64,000 nucleotides of DNA from Thecaphora thlaspeos (lineage: Eukaryota; Basidiomycota; Ustilaginomycetes; Urocystidales; Glomosporiaceae), in contig UWYS01000004.1 of assembly GCA_900291925.1 (NCBI GenBank), forward strand, positions 1,116,001-1,180,000, in the 5' to 3' direction. Of the stretch, positions 35,971-45,637 are shown one piece after another (the stretch's first letter is position 1; each line of letters begins with the position of its first letter). The position numbers and the translations under genes are program-made. The notes beneath the pieces are model-generated. The model was not told where the DNA came from and searched no databases. It saw only the letters and a program-made list of their open reading frames with translations.

Positions 35971-37959
35971 TCACCCGTTCAATATCGACCACAACAACCC
36001 CATCGCTACACCGTACGATACCAAGGGAATGACAAAACACGCCGCGGGCACTCTACTTTCCACGGTAACCGAATACACCACGCTGTAACATACCGGACTG
36101 AAGAACTTGAAAAAAGTATCTACGATGGAACTGCACGATATCCAAGCATCGCTCGTCTCCTTTTTCCCGCCTTGATGATCGACGTGTAGCTTTCGACAGG
36201 TGACGATGCTTATCGCTGCACTGTTGACTGCTGGATTCGCAGCTGCTCCTAGACTCAGCGTCAACGTTCCGACTATCATCAAGATCAGAGACGATATACC
36301 CGCCCCGATTATGACGATGAGATAGCCAATCCATTCGATTAGGTACGACAGCATGGCAAGGTAGATGTCGATCTTGGCTCGCGTCGACAGTGTCGCTGCA
36401 TGCGTATCGTCCTGGTCGCTCTCGCTCTCGTCGACCGAACCGTCACGTCGCCGTACGATCAGACGTTCGAGCACCTTGTTGATGGCAGGCACGCCCACCA
36501 GCAGCCACACGGCGCGCGTACCCCCGATCATAGCGATGAGAAGGCCGATCATCTCCGGTCCCCAGTCGAAGCGGTAACTCGCGAAGAGGGCAATGTACGT
36601 CAGCCCCATTGTGCCGAAGGTCGAGAACATGACGACGCCGCCCATCTTGGTGACGCGGTAGTCGCGTTGCCCAGAGGAGAACGTGACGGGGACGAGGATC
36701 GAGAGAGCGCCGAGGCGGCGGCGCAGCTTGGTCGCGAGCGCTGTTTCGGACGCTGGCGCGGACGACAAAGCTGCCGCGGATGTGTCTGCGGCGGCGTCCG
36801 AGCTGTGCCCAGCCGTAGCGTCATCGAACGCCGCGGCGGCGGCGGTGGCCTTGTTGTGGCTGCCGGCCCTCTTGAGCGTCTCGGGGATGACAAAGATGGT
36901 CCACAGCAGGGCGGCAACATAGACGACGATCATCGCCTTGAGCGCCGCCGTGTTTCCGTGTGTCGAGATGCGGGGCTGGGCAGGCGGCGACCCTGGCGGG
37001 ACCGGAGGAGCGGAGAGCGGAGGGTAGGCGGGGATAGTGCCGATGCCCGGCCCCTGATTTACAGGCTGCCCGCCGCCATGACCTCCTCCCGTACCGATGC
37101 CGTGTCCGCGTTGCTTGGGATGTTCGATCCATCGATGCGCCGTCGTCGTCGTCATGTGCAGCGCGCCGGCCGCGTGCGCCTTGGCGTGCTTCGACCGCTC
37201 GAGTGCCCACGCAGCTAGGGGCGGGCCGAGGAAACAACCGACGAGCGTGGCGGTGAGGAGCCAGCTAAGATGGATGCTGCGCGTCTCTGGCCGCGAAGCA
37301 TCGACGGCGAGCGCGTTCATGACGAGGTAGATCATGGGCGCGTCACCCATCAGGCCCTGGGCGCAGAGGGTGCAGAGGAGGATAAACATTGAGGCGGTTG
37401 GGCTGACGGCGATCCGATCGGGTTGCGGGCCAAAGGGGTAGCCCAGCGGAAGGAGGATGTAGGGAAGGAGGCCGAACAGCGAACTGAAAGTGGCGAGGAG
37501 GAGGAGGGGCTTCCTGCCCCACGCCGAGAGCCTGGGCCCGTAGAAGAGCATGCTGAGAGAGGAGAGGCCGAATTGTGCAAACGTGGCTATGGCGTTGACG
37601 ATGCCGACCTTTGTCTCGACGCCCGGTACGGCGCAGGGACGTTGCGAGTCTGGGGGCAGGGGAGCGTCGGGGTCTGAAGGCAAGAGGTTGGGGTGGCGCT
37701 GGTAGTGGAATGCGCAGGTAAAGGCGCGCATCTCGTCGAGGAGCGATGGCTGAGTAGCGTAGAAGCAGGTGCCAAAGAGGACGGCGAATACGAGGACGCG
37801 GGCAATGGGCCAGAAGTGGGCGAGCTTGGCGCGGAAGCTGGCGTGCGGTGGCGGTGGCGAGGGTTGGACGCCTGCTGTGCCGAGGAGGTTGGCGTCGTCG
37901 CCGTGATCGGCGTGGGAAAGGAGCGGACGGCACTCGTGGTCACGATCATGGTGGGCCAT
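35971..37959 (-). CDS. major facilitator superfamily transporter
   Basis: Membrane transporter of 662 residues in one exon, start at 37959. The N-terminal cytosolic part is followed by TM1 (VLVFAVLFGTCFYAT), a luminal loop with several Cys, then TM segments including IVNAIATFAQFGLSSLSMLF, LLLLATFSSLFGLLPYILL and WLLTATLVGCFLGPPLAAW. The motif GPRLSAWGRKPLLLL is the MFS loop 2-3 signature (G-x3-D-R-x-G-R-R-x-L type). A hydrophilic loop of about 130 residues rich in Gly, Pro, Ala and Ser separates the two six-helix halves. The second half has YIALFASYRFDWGPEMIGLLI and a C-terminal LVSYGVAMGLLWSILNG. The layout resembles the SLC46/tetracycline-resistance-like group, but the substrate is unknown. 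The 3' part of the gene has more A/T at third positions than the 5' part. It is divergent from the eS21 gene. Confidence 0.85.
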   Translation of the reverse strand: MAHHDRDHECRPLLSHADHGDDANLLGTAGVQPSPPPPHASFRAKLAHFWPIARVLVFAVLFGTCFYATQPSLLDEMRAFTCAFHYQRHPNLLPSDPDAPLPPDSQRPCAVPGVETKVGIVNAIATFAQFGLSSLSMLFYGPRLSAWGRKPLLLLATFSSLFGLLPYILLPLGYPFGPQPDRIAVSPTASMFILLCTLCAQGLMGDAPMIYLVMNALAVDASRPETRSIHLSWLLTATLVGCFLGPPLAAWALERSKHAKAHAAGALHMTTTTAHRWIEHPKQRGHGIGTGGGHGGGQPVNQGPGIGTIPAYPPLSAPPVPPGSPPAQPRISTHGNTAALKAMIVVYVAALLWTIFVIPETLKRAGSHNKATAAAAAFDDATAGHSSDAAADTSAAALSSAPASETALATKLRRRLGALSILVPVTFSSGQRDYRVTKMGGVVMFSTFGTMGLTYIALFASYRFDWGPEMIGLLIAMIGGTRAVWLLVGVPAINKVLERLIVRRRDGSVDESESDQDDTHAATLSTRAKIDIYLAMLSYLIEWIGYLIVIIGAGISSLILMIVGTLTLSLGAAANPAVNSAAISIVTCRKLHVDHQGGKKETSDAWISCSSIVDTFFKFFSPVCYSVVYSVTVESRVPAACFVIPLVSYGVAMGLLWSILNG

Positions 37960-38760
37960 TTCTGATGGTCGTAGTGGAGTTGACTACGGTCGCTGTGGGC
38001 TCGAAGGATCGCCGTCGAGGTGGTCGGAGCTCGGAGGTGAAGACGGGCACGGGCGAGAGGGGAGCGACTGGCCTTGGGGAGGTCTGCTAGAGTGACCAGG
38101 CTCTTTGAGATGGTGGCTCCAGGACGACGATGGCGACGATGACGATGATGGCGACGATGACGATGATGACGACGACGACGACGCGCGCCGCTGCTGCTGA
38201 GGTGATGCGTCTGCGTCGGAGCGAGGCCAAGGTGGCTTACCGCTTGGTGGTGGTCAAGAGGGGGGGGAGGGCAGGACGGGACAAGGCAGGTTGGCGTGCA
38301 GCCAGTGTCAGGGTCCAGCGCGCGGCGCGTGCAGAGTCAAGGCCAAACGTGCATGCGCTCTGCAGACACCGCAAGCGCCCTGCCCGAGCCACCGACGCAT
38401 GGGCCAGCACCCTTCAAAGGAACGCCTCCGTTCCGATTTCTTCTTTGCTTAGCAACACCTTGTCACGCTCCCGAGTTCCGAGGAATTTCGTTTCAAAACA
38501 GAAGGAAAAAAAAAAAAAAAGGGGCCAGTTCGGAGCCGTCTTGCAGCAACTTCGGCCGAGGCATCGAGGCGCGAAAACCCACCCTGGAATTTTCCGATCA
38601 CTGGGATGCCACGCTGCTGGCAGGCGGGAAGCGCACATGCCCCTCGCTGGCCCACGGCCGACTGATCGCCCGCAGCCCGCCTCCGACTTCCCCCTTCCAA
38701 GCTCGCCTAAGCAACCCATCCTCACCCATCTAACATCACCCCCTCATACACATATTCAAG
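37960..38760 (+). promoter_or_regulatory. divergent promoter region of the MFS gene and RPS21, with RPS21 leader exon
   Basis: It contains a GAC/GAT microsatellite at about 38122-38188 and a pure A15 tract at 38506-38520, the poly(dA:dT) type of element common upstream of ribosomal protein genes. The last bases, a CT/CA-rich stretch ending CATATTCAAG, are followed by a perfect GTAAGT at 38761, so the RPS21 leader exon probably ends at 38760. Confidence 0.6.
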
Positions 38761-39285
38761 GTAAGTAGTCATTCAATCGCCAATCCCAGCCGCTACGCCG
38801 CCACCGCCAGTCGCTCCCGCCGACTCGAAATTCGCCGCAATCACGACGCACATGACGACGCCCATTCCAGCCACGTTCAATCATCCAAACCTCGAATCTG
38901 GCCGTCTGCGCTTGGTTGCTGCCGCCAAGATCCGCTCGTCCTGAGCCTTGTCGACGTAGAACGGCGGAAATGCGAGACATCTCGACCTTCAGCTAGCCCG
39001 TATACCATCACCTACTCTCTCTCAACATCGCTGCGCCGGAGCGTACTCGATGCTGGAAGAGGAGTGCTTCAGAGACGGCCTACGATGTGTTCATCGACAA
39101 CGAATTTCACCCTAGGCGGTCAGCCCGACTTCCTCGTATCGACCTCACACCCTCCGCGAAGCACGAGCGGCCGACCTCTCGACGGACTCCGTCTTCTCCC
39201 AGCTAGTCACCTAGCTTGCAAGGGACCCCTTAGCTGACCAATTTGTCTGCTTCCATCGAATCTCTGCTTTCCTTGGCTTCAATAG
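38761..39285 (+). other. intron in the 5' untranslated region of RPS21
   Basis: The donor GTAAGT at 38761, a branch-like GCTGAC at 39233-39238 and a pyrimidine-rich acceptor ending in TAG at 39285 define a 525-nt leader intron. The coding ATG follows the acceptor with no spacer. Inferred from splice signals only. Confidence 0.65.
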
Positions 39286-41004
39286 ATGGAGAACGACCGC
39301 GTACGTCATCCTTGCTCTCCAACATGACCATGCCGACTTGCCGACAATGGAGGACAGATGGAATGGGACGAAAATCTCGCGATGTCGACGAGTCACACCA
39401 GCAGCAGCGGCGGCAGTCTAGACGATCTGCGTTACGCCAATAGCGCGAATTCGAATCGCCTTGCGAATGCATGGCCCGCGCCTAGCAGGCCAAGTGCAGC
39501 ATTCGCAGCAGCACGATGAGGAACATTGCGGCTTGGTACAGTCCGTTCCCTCGTCTTCGACGTCGCCTGTCCGATGCGGCCGACGAAGCTGCGTGCTACA
39601 AAGGGACGATTGGACGGAAATGGGGTCGATTGGAACCGGTGGAGAGGGAAAGGTTCGATGGGACGGACAGCACGAGCAGGCAGGTCTGGCATGACGGGCT
39701 TCGGAGGAGCACGGAGGAGCAGGGAGGAGCATACTTTGGTGCCTGGTCGTGAGACAAGACAAGGCAGCGGAACTCTGCAACCGACGTGCTGCTGACGGCA
39801 GTGCGACTGCCCACGAATCGCATTCGTACCCCGACCTATCGTCGATCCTACGCCCACATCTGCTGCTGCTGCGACTACTTGGACAGCTCTCGCCTTCTCG
39901 CTCGTCTCGTTCCGGCTCCTATCGGTCCCAGCACCGACCATTGCAGCTCCTAGCATCCCCTTGGGAGAAGGCCGGACTCTGACCTCTGCTTTTCTCCACC
40001 GTTCTGCTGCTCTCGCTCTCTTCACTGCCACAGGGAGACCTTGTCGACCTTTACGTGCCCCGCAAGTGCGCCGCCACTGGCCGCATCATCGAGGCCAAGG
40101 ACCACGCTTCGGTTCAGATCGCCGTCGCTGACGTCGATGAGAACGGCCGTGCCATTCCCGGCAAGTCGACCGTCTTCCCCCTCGGCGGCTTCGTCCGCGC
40201 CTCGGCCGAGTCGGACGACTCGCTGAACAGGCTCGCCCAGAAGGAGGGTCGTGAGTATCCGGTTGCGTCACGCTGCGAGACAGGAAGAGCCGAGAGCAGA
40301 GAGAAATATGGAACACAAAGTAAAGCGAGGCGGGTCATTGGATGCCCCGCCAAGCGGGCTGAACGGTTGCTAAGGAATGAAGTCAAACCGCCACCAGCCA
40401 CCCTCCCCTCCCTTCCACCCTCTCCCATATCCACGTCGCTGCATCCCCACTCCCACCACACTCGACCCCACAATCACGCCGCCACCGACACACCGCTCCC
40501 GACAGTCTGCATTTGATGTCTCCAAATCATTTGGCAGGATTCCGAAATTCGTTTCGACTCGGAGCGAAGACCAAAGACTGGACAACGATTTAAGATCTCG
40601 CGAGTCCGCCTCCCACCTCTTCTACCCTTTATTCTCCCTTTCACGAGGAAGTAGCAAGGTGAAACGCGGGGGGAGCGTTCTCCTCCCGTCACACGGAGGA
40701 GCAATTTCAATGGATCTCATGAGAGTCAGACCGTTGCGACATCATTACGCCCTCGCCCTATCCTCATCGTCCCACTCCCTTTTCGTCGGCTGGTTGCTGG
40801 GCTGGTTTGGCTTTGGCGGTGGACTTGGACGTCGGATGGCAGGAATCAGTGGACGCCTCTATCTCTCTCGCTCTCGCTCTCGGGCTTTCAGACAGGACAA
40901 GAGGAACCGTCACACTGACATATTCCCTACTCTGCTCTTCTCTATTCGTTCCCCCATCGTTCCGCGAAAAAGTGCTCCGCAACGTCTGGTCCGCCCAGCA
41001 GTAA
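39286..41004 (+). CDS. RPS21: 40S ribosomal protein eS21 (three coding exons)
   Basis: Small-subunit ribosomal protein of 87 residues, the usual size. Exons: 39286-39300 (MENDR), 40034-40250, 40973-41004. Together they read [17 protein letters not shown], then [34 protein letters not shown] and [10 protein letters not shown], matching the fungal eS21 family end to end. Phases 0 and 1 join exactly. The last acceptor (GAAAAAG at 40972) is weakly pyrimidine-rich nearby but is required by the conserved LLRNVW tail. The coding introns are 733 and 722 nt, long compared with most introns here, and a leader intron of 525 nt precedes them. In total about 2 kb of intron serves 264 nt of coding sequence. 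Such introns often carry regulation or small nucleolar RNAs, but I could not identify a snoRNA convincingly. Confidence 0.95.
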
Positions 41005-41348
41005 ACGGTTTTCTGGTCCTGTCACCCTCCTCACACCTCACACATGTAACATCTCCCTTCCCCTCGCCTGAGGCGTGGAAACAGTTTCACGCACGACCAA
41101 AAATAAACCCCTGCTGCCGCTTCGTCCGTACACGTATGCATTATAACGAGGGAGACCACTCTGGGTGAATCTCGGGAGTCTTTTTTCAGATCGTAAGACC
41201 CCAATCGACCTTTTGAGTGTGACCGACCTGTTTGTTGTGTCGTGGTGGTCCCGTGTGGTGCTGAGCTCTACTCGACGCAAAGCCCGCGGGGGCATACGGT
41301 GGGAGCACGACAAGTTATCGTCGTGCATTGCTCTCTTTTTACACAACA
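41005..41348. other. convergent intergenic region between RPS21 and the Aim41-like gene
   Basis: 344 bp holding both 3' ends. It is of mixed composition; no gene or strong repeat is seen. Confidence 0.6.
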
Positions 41349-42128
41349 CTAAACCCTCTCCAACACACGTCTACAAGCCTCACTAACAACCTTTCCACTC
41401 GTACTACCCTTTACGATCCTAGCATTAACCTCTTTGATCAACGTTCCCAACGCCTTCTTCCCTTGGATCCCCGTGTCCGTTTCAGCCTGCTTGAATTCAT
41501 CGTACACCTTGCGTGCGAGTTGTTCGACTTCCTCTTGTGTCATTTGTTCAGAGAGGTATCGCTTCAAGATGGAAAGTTCCTCTTCTTCCGTTTCAGCTAG
41601 GTCGGTACGGTTTGCTGAACGATATGTTGTGGCTGATTCGGAACGACGGGTTATTGATTTGAGCAAGAGTGAAGAGAGGGAGGTGGGCGTGGGCGAGAGG
41701 AGGGTATATTGGTGTTCTGAGATGATGGACTGCAAGAAGTGGACAACAGATAGGCGGACAAGGTGTCAGAACGCATCTTAGTACGAATAACGAGAAATGC
41801 GAACGACCAAACATACACGCAGAACAGTCAAAGTGACTTTATCTTTACTCTTCATAGCTTCTTTAAGGCCAGACTTGATATTTGCCAATAGAGCAGCATC
41901 ATCGTCCGACAACTTTGCCGAATCCAGACGAACGCTAGAGACTGTTTTGGTAACCGTCCTCGAAATCGCGTAGGCTCGCCTTGTGGTCAGTGTAGAATCG
42001 GCGAGACGTTGGCGAGGTTGGAAGAGAAGAGACTTACCATTCAACGAACGGATCAGACCAGGTACAGAGGGCTGATGGAGGAGCGACCAAGCGGTCACGC
42101 GGGAAAGAAGGTGGCGCGGCGTCGTCAT
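41349..42128 (-). CDS. AIM41: mitochondrial GatB/YqeY-domain protein (Aim41-like)
   Basis: Small YqeY-family protein, predicted mitochondrial. The family is related to a domain of glutaminyl-tRNA amidotransferase subunit B; in yeast Aim41 affects mitochondrial inheritance. The ATG at 42128 opens a basic presequence (MTTPRHLLSRVTAWSLLHQ). The YqeY part crosses an intron: NIKSGLKEAMKSKDKVTLTVLR (exon ends 41817), then SIISEHQYTLLS (exon starts 41729), and later EEEELSILKRYLSEQMTQEE and GTLIKEVNARIVKG. Stop at 41349. A second, 63-nt segment (42037-41975) has a perfect GTAAGT donor and CACTGAC branch and is a multiple of three, so both spliced (209 residues) and retained (230 residues) forms keep the frame. 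Codon third positions are A/T-rich, unlike the neighbouring kinesin gene. Confidence 0.85.
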
Positions 42129-42688
42129 CGTGGTGCTGTGATGTGCTTCTGGTCGTGCTGTCGAGGAGGTGGCCGGGGGAGAGTGAGGAAGAAGGCAGAG
42201 ACGTATCGAGGGTCGACTCAACTTGCGTTCCCGCCCGGTCTGCTCCACACAGAAAAGTTCTGACGCTAACTCTCCTCTCGGCCGTACAGTTGGCTCGCGT
42301 TCTTTTCCCGCCGCCCTTTCTCTTCTTCTCACACTACCTGACACCCACTTTCAACATGGCCGTGGCAGTTGCCCTCAACGACAGCACAGGTGTACACGGC
42401 AATCAGAGACGTCACGAGTCCGAGTCGAGATTCTTATTTCTAGAACGATGCGAGTGGGGTCGGCCCGAAGAATATGCGCACACACAGCGTCGAGACCGCG
42501 AGAAAAGCCCGAGCGAAGGAAAATTGAAAGAAGGCCAACAAGGGGGGACGCAAGCGACGAGGGGTGGGCGACCAGAGAAAAGACGTCGTCAAAAGGAACT
42601 CGCCGGGGTATGTAGATCGTGTGCATGCAATGCCCAATCTGCGAGACAACGCGGACGGAGCCGGGCAACGAAGTCGCCCTAGAGACTG
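42129..42688. other. intergenic region between kinesin 3' end and the Aim41-like gene
   Basis: 560 bp in tandem orientation: kinesin terminator and Aim41-like promoter. No further gene is seen. Confidence 0.55.
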
Positions 42689-45637
42689 CTAAGAGTCCAT
42701 CCGCGACTTGGACGAAAAGAACCAAGAGCTTCGCGCCTTAGGCGAGTTGGTGTCGGCCAGGTGCGTCCCGACGATCCCAGGATGATGCTGCTGCTGCTGC
42801 TGCCGGGCCGCGACGGGCCCGGGCTGCGGCCCGCTGGTGGGCCCGCCGCCGCGCAGCGGCTTGGCGATCCTCCCAAAGCTGAGCGGCCCCGCGCTCCCGG
42901 CCGCCGCCATGTTGGGCCGCATCTCGCGCGCCTGGTTGAGCCGCTCCTTGACCGCCTGAAGCTGCTCGTCGAACTTGCGGTTCTGAAGCGCGAGTTTCTC
43001 CTGGCTCTCCATCAGGTGCTGCTCGAGCGCCTGGATCCGCTCGTTGCGCGCCGAGAGCTTTCGCTCGGCGATGGCGACCTCCTTCTTGAGGCTCGAGTTC
43101 TGCTCGACGAGCTGCTTTTGCACGTTTGTCAGCTGCTCCAGGTTGCGCTCGAGGAAGGCCATCTTCTTCTGCTGCGCCTTCGAGTTGCTGCTGCGCAGGA
43201 CGTTGTTGTACTGCTCCTTGCTCTCGTCGAGCGAGATCTCGAGCTCGACGACCTTTTCGCAGCGGTTCTGCAGGTCGCGCATCAGGCTCTTCTTCATCAC
43301 GTCAAACTCGGCCAGCTGCGTCGCCATCGTCTTGCGGACGCGCTCCATCTCGCGCGCCGACTCGGCGAGGTTCTTGCCGCCCTCGACGCCGGCCGCGGTG
43401 ATGGCAAACGCACGCTTGAGCTCCTCGTTGGTGCTCTTGAGGTTGTCATTGGTCGCCGCGAGCTCGGCCGTCTCCCTCGCCTTGAGCTCGATCTGCAGCT
43501 TGAGGTCGGCAATCTCGCTCGCCTGGGCCTCGCGCTTCGACGCGTACTGCTGCTCAAGCTTCGAGCGGACCTCGTGCAGGTTCTCCTCGACGTTGACGTG
43601 CGTCGACTCCTCGTCCTTGAACGTCTTCTCGAGGAGCTCCTCGTACTCGGCCTCGAGTGTCGCGAGGCGCAGCTCGACCTCGTCGCGCCGCTTGAGCAGC
43701 AGCTCGTTCTCCTCCTGCGCGTGGCGGACGCGCGACTGCTGCTCGCGAACCAACGTCTGGCTCTCGAGCAGCTGCTCGCGCAGCGTCGAGAGGTCGTCGG
43801 CCGAGAGGGCCGGGCCGTCGCCGGCGGTACCGTGGAGGGCGCCCGCGTGCTCGAGCTTGCTAAGCGTCTCGCGGATCTGCTCCTCCTTTTCCGAGACGAT
43901 CCCGGCATTGAAGTCCGCCATCATCTTGGCCATCTTTTCGGCCTTCTTGCGCTCCTTGCCCTCCTGCGAAGGGTCCTTGGCGGCGCTCGCGCTGTCGCTG
44001 TCCTTCTTCTTGAGCGCCTCGAGCTCGAGGGCGAGGTCGTGGTTGGCCTCCTTGAGCGAGTCGATGTTGATCGTCACCTCCTTGACGTGGTGGTTGACCT
44101 TCTCGAGCTGCAGCCCGGTCTCGGTCAGCTTCGACGAAAGCGCCTTGTTCTCAGCGGAGAGGGCCGCCTCGGATTCCTTGCAGGCGGCCAGCTCGAGTGT
44201 CGCCTCGCGGTACTGCTTCGTCGTGTCCTGGAGCAGGACCTCCTTTTCGGCGATCTGGTCGTTGAGCTCGTTCTCGCGCCGGAGGAAGTCATCCCGCTCG
44301 TCCTTGTCGAGCGTGACGGCCGAGGGCGTGTCGGGCCGCGACGAGATCTCGCGCAGCCCCTCGACCGCCGGCGTCATCGGCCGTTCTGCGCCGTTCTGCG
44401 CCGCCGCACCAGACGACGACGGCGCGAGCGTGGCCCCTTCACCGCCGCCGACGACGACCTTGCTGGCGTCGGCCCACTCAGCCTCGGGGGCTTTGCCGCC
44501 GTTGCGCCAGACCTTGAGCTCGTTCTCGAGGTTGACAATGTACTGCTGCGACTGGTCGGCGTCGGCCTTTGCCTTTTTGAGCAGCGCCTTGAGCTCGGCC
44601 GGCGAGAGCTCGGCGTTGACCCGCGCCTTGTTCTTGATCGACTTGGCGCGGACGCCGAAGCGCAGCGTTGAGAGCGTCTCGTCGGCATTGTAGATACAAG
44701 GGGAGCAGTTGATGATGAGCGTCGTCCGCGAGTTGCCGCCGAGCGACTCCTGAAGAATGCGCGTGAGCTTCGAGTCGCGGTAGGGAATGTGCGACGACTT
44801 GCCGTCGGTAAGCGAGTTGATGACCATGCCGAGGGCGCTGAGGCTCTTGTTGATCTTCTTGGCCTCCTCAAGCGTCTGGCCGCTCGCGCCTGTCTTGCCG
44901 ACCTTTTCGGAGCCGGCGAGGTCGACGAGGTAGAGGTTGCCCGTCTTCTGGCTGCCCGTCTCGGTGTTGCGCTGTTGAATGGAGATGAGGAAGATTGAGT
45001 GGGAGCGCGATGACTCAGCGTTCATGTTGGTCGACGAGACGACGCGCGCCGAGCCGCCTTGGCGCATGATCTCGTAGACGTCGGCCTGTCCGCCGACGTA
45101 ATAGTCCGAGAGGCCCTTGACGTAGACGCCCTTGTTCTTTTCCTCGTGCACCTGGAGGTTGTCGTTCTGCGGCGCGAGGAGGTCGCGGATCTTTTCCATG
45201 TAGATCTCCATGTAGGAGACCTTGACGAGGTACTCGAGATGGGGCGGGCTGGCCATGATGTTTTCAAAGATCTGCTCGGTGATGCGCGGGATGATGCCCT
45301 TGAGCTCGTCGTTGTCGATGTCGGCGCCCATCATGGTGAAGGTCTTGCCCGAGCCCGTCTGGCCGTAGGCAAAGATGGTACCGTTGTAGCCGTTGAGGAC
45401 GTCGTCGACCGTCTCCTTGATGCCGAACTCGAAGACGTCGCGCTGCTGGGTACCCATGGGGAAGACACGATCGAAGGCGAAGCCATTGGCCTCGAGACCC
45501 GATGTCCCGCTCCCCTTTGTCATCTTGACGAGGGTCCCATCGTCGCTGAAGTCGACGACAATCTCACCACCCTCTCGCAGCTCGAGCGCGTTCGGCGGGC
45601 GGAAGCGCGAGACGACCTTGATGTTGCTCGTCGACAT
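42689..45637 (-). CDS. KIN2: conventional kinesin (kinesin-1 heavy chain)
   Basis: Plus-end-directed microtubule motor for vesicle transport and hyphal growth; in Ustilago maydis the conventional kinesin is called Kin2. 982 residues in one exon from the ATG at 45637. Motor domain about residues 1-330 with P-loop GQTGSGKT (about 86), switch I NAESSRSH (about 200), switch II DLAGSEK (about 234) and HIPYRDSKLTRILQ. The neck and stalk follow with long coiled-coil stretches (about 340-380 and 430-900). The fungal kinesin-1 tail motif IAKPLRGGG (about residue 922) is the autoinhibitory IAK motif. A Gln/His run precedes the C-terminus. The absence of introns in a gene this long fits the smut lineage. 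It is divergent from the UBLCP1-type gene across 1.2 kb. Confidence 0.96.
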   Translation of the reverse strand: MSTSNIKVVSRFRPPNALELREGGEIVVDFSDDGTLVKMTKGSGTSGLEANGFAFDRVFPMGTQQRDVFEFGIKETVDDVLNGYNGTIFAYGQTGSGKTFTMMGADIDNDELKGIIPRITEQIFENIMASPPHLEYLVKVSYMEIYMEKIRDLLAPQNDNLQVHEEKNKGVYVKGLSDYYVGGQADVYEIMRQGGSARVVSSTNMNAESSRSHSIFLISIQQRNTETGSQKTGNLYLVDLAGSEKVGKTGASGQTLEEAKKINKSLSALGMVINSLTDGKSSHIPYRDSKLTRILQESLGGNSRTTLIINCSPCIYNADETLSTLRFGVRAKSIKNKARVNAELSPAELKALLKKAKADADQSQQYIVNLENELKVWRNGGKAPEAEWADASKVVVGGGEGATLAPSSSGAAAQNGAERPMTPAVEGLREISSRPDTPSAVTLDKDERDDFLRRENELNDQIAEKEVLLQDTTKQYREATLELAACKESEAALSAENKALSSKLTETGLQLEKVNHHVKEVTINIDSLKEANHDLALELEALKKKDSDSASAAKDPSQEGKERKKAEKMAKMMADFNAGIVSEKEEQIRETLSKLEHAGALHGTAGDGPALSADDLSTLREQLLESQTLVREQQSRVRHAQEENELLLKRRDEVELRLATLEAEYEELLEKTFKDEESTHVNVEENLHEVRSKLEQQYASKREAQASEIADLKLQIELKARETAELAATNDNLKSTNEELKRAFAITAAGVEGGKNLAESAREMERVRKTMATQLAEFDVMKKSLMRDLQNRCEKVVELEISLDESKEQYNNVLRSSNSKAQQKKMAFLERNLEQLTNVQKQLVEQNSSLKKEVAIAERKLSARNERIQALEQHLMESQEKLALQNRKFDEQLQAVKERLNQAREMRPNMAAAGSAGPLSFGRIAKPLRGGGPTSGPQPGPVAARQQQQQHHPGIVGTHLADTNSPKARSSWFFSSKSRMDS

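Noticed and set aside
38850..38945. possible C/D-box snoRNA in the RPS21 leader intron (ATGACGA and CTGA about 90 nt apart)
   Set aside because: The C box has a mismatch, the adjoining terminal stem is poor, and no guide sequence could be checked.
42761..44671. 636-residue plus-strand frame opposite kinesin-1
   Set aside because: It is Leu/Arg/Glu-repetitive, the mirror of the coiled-coil codons of the kinesin stalk; no family features.
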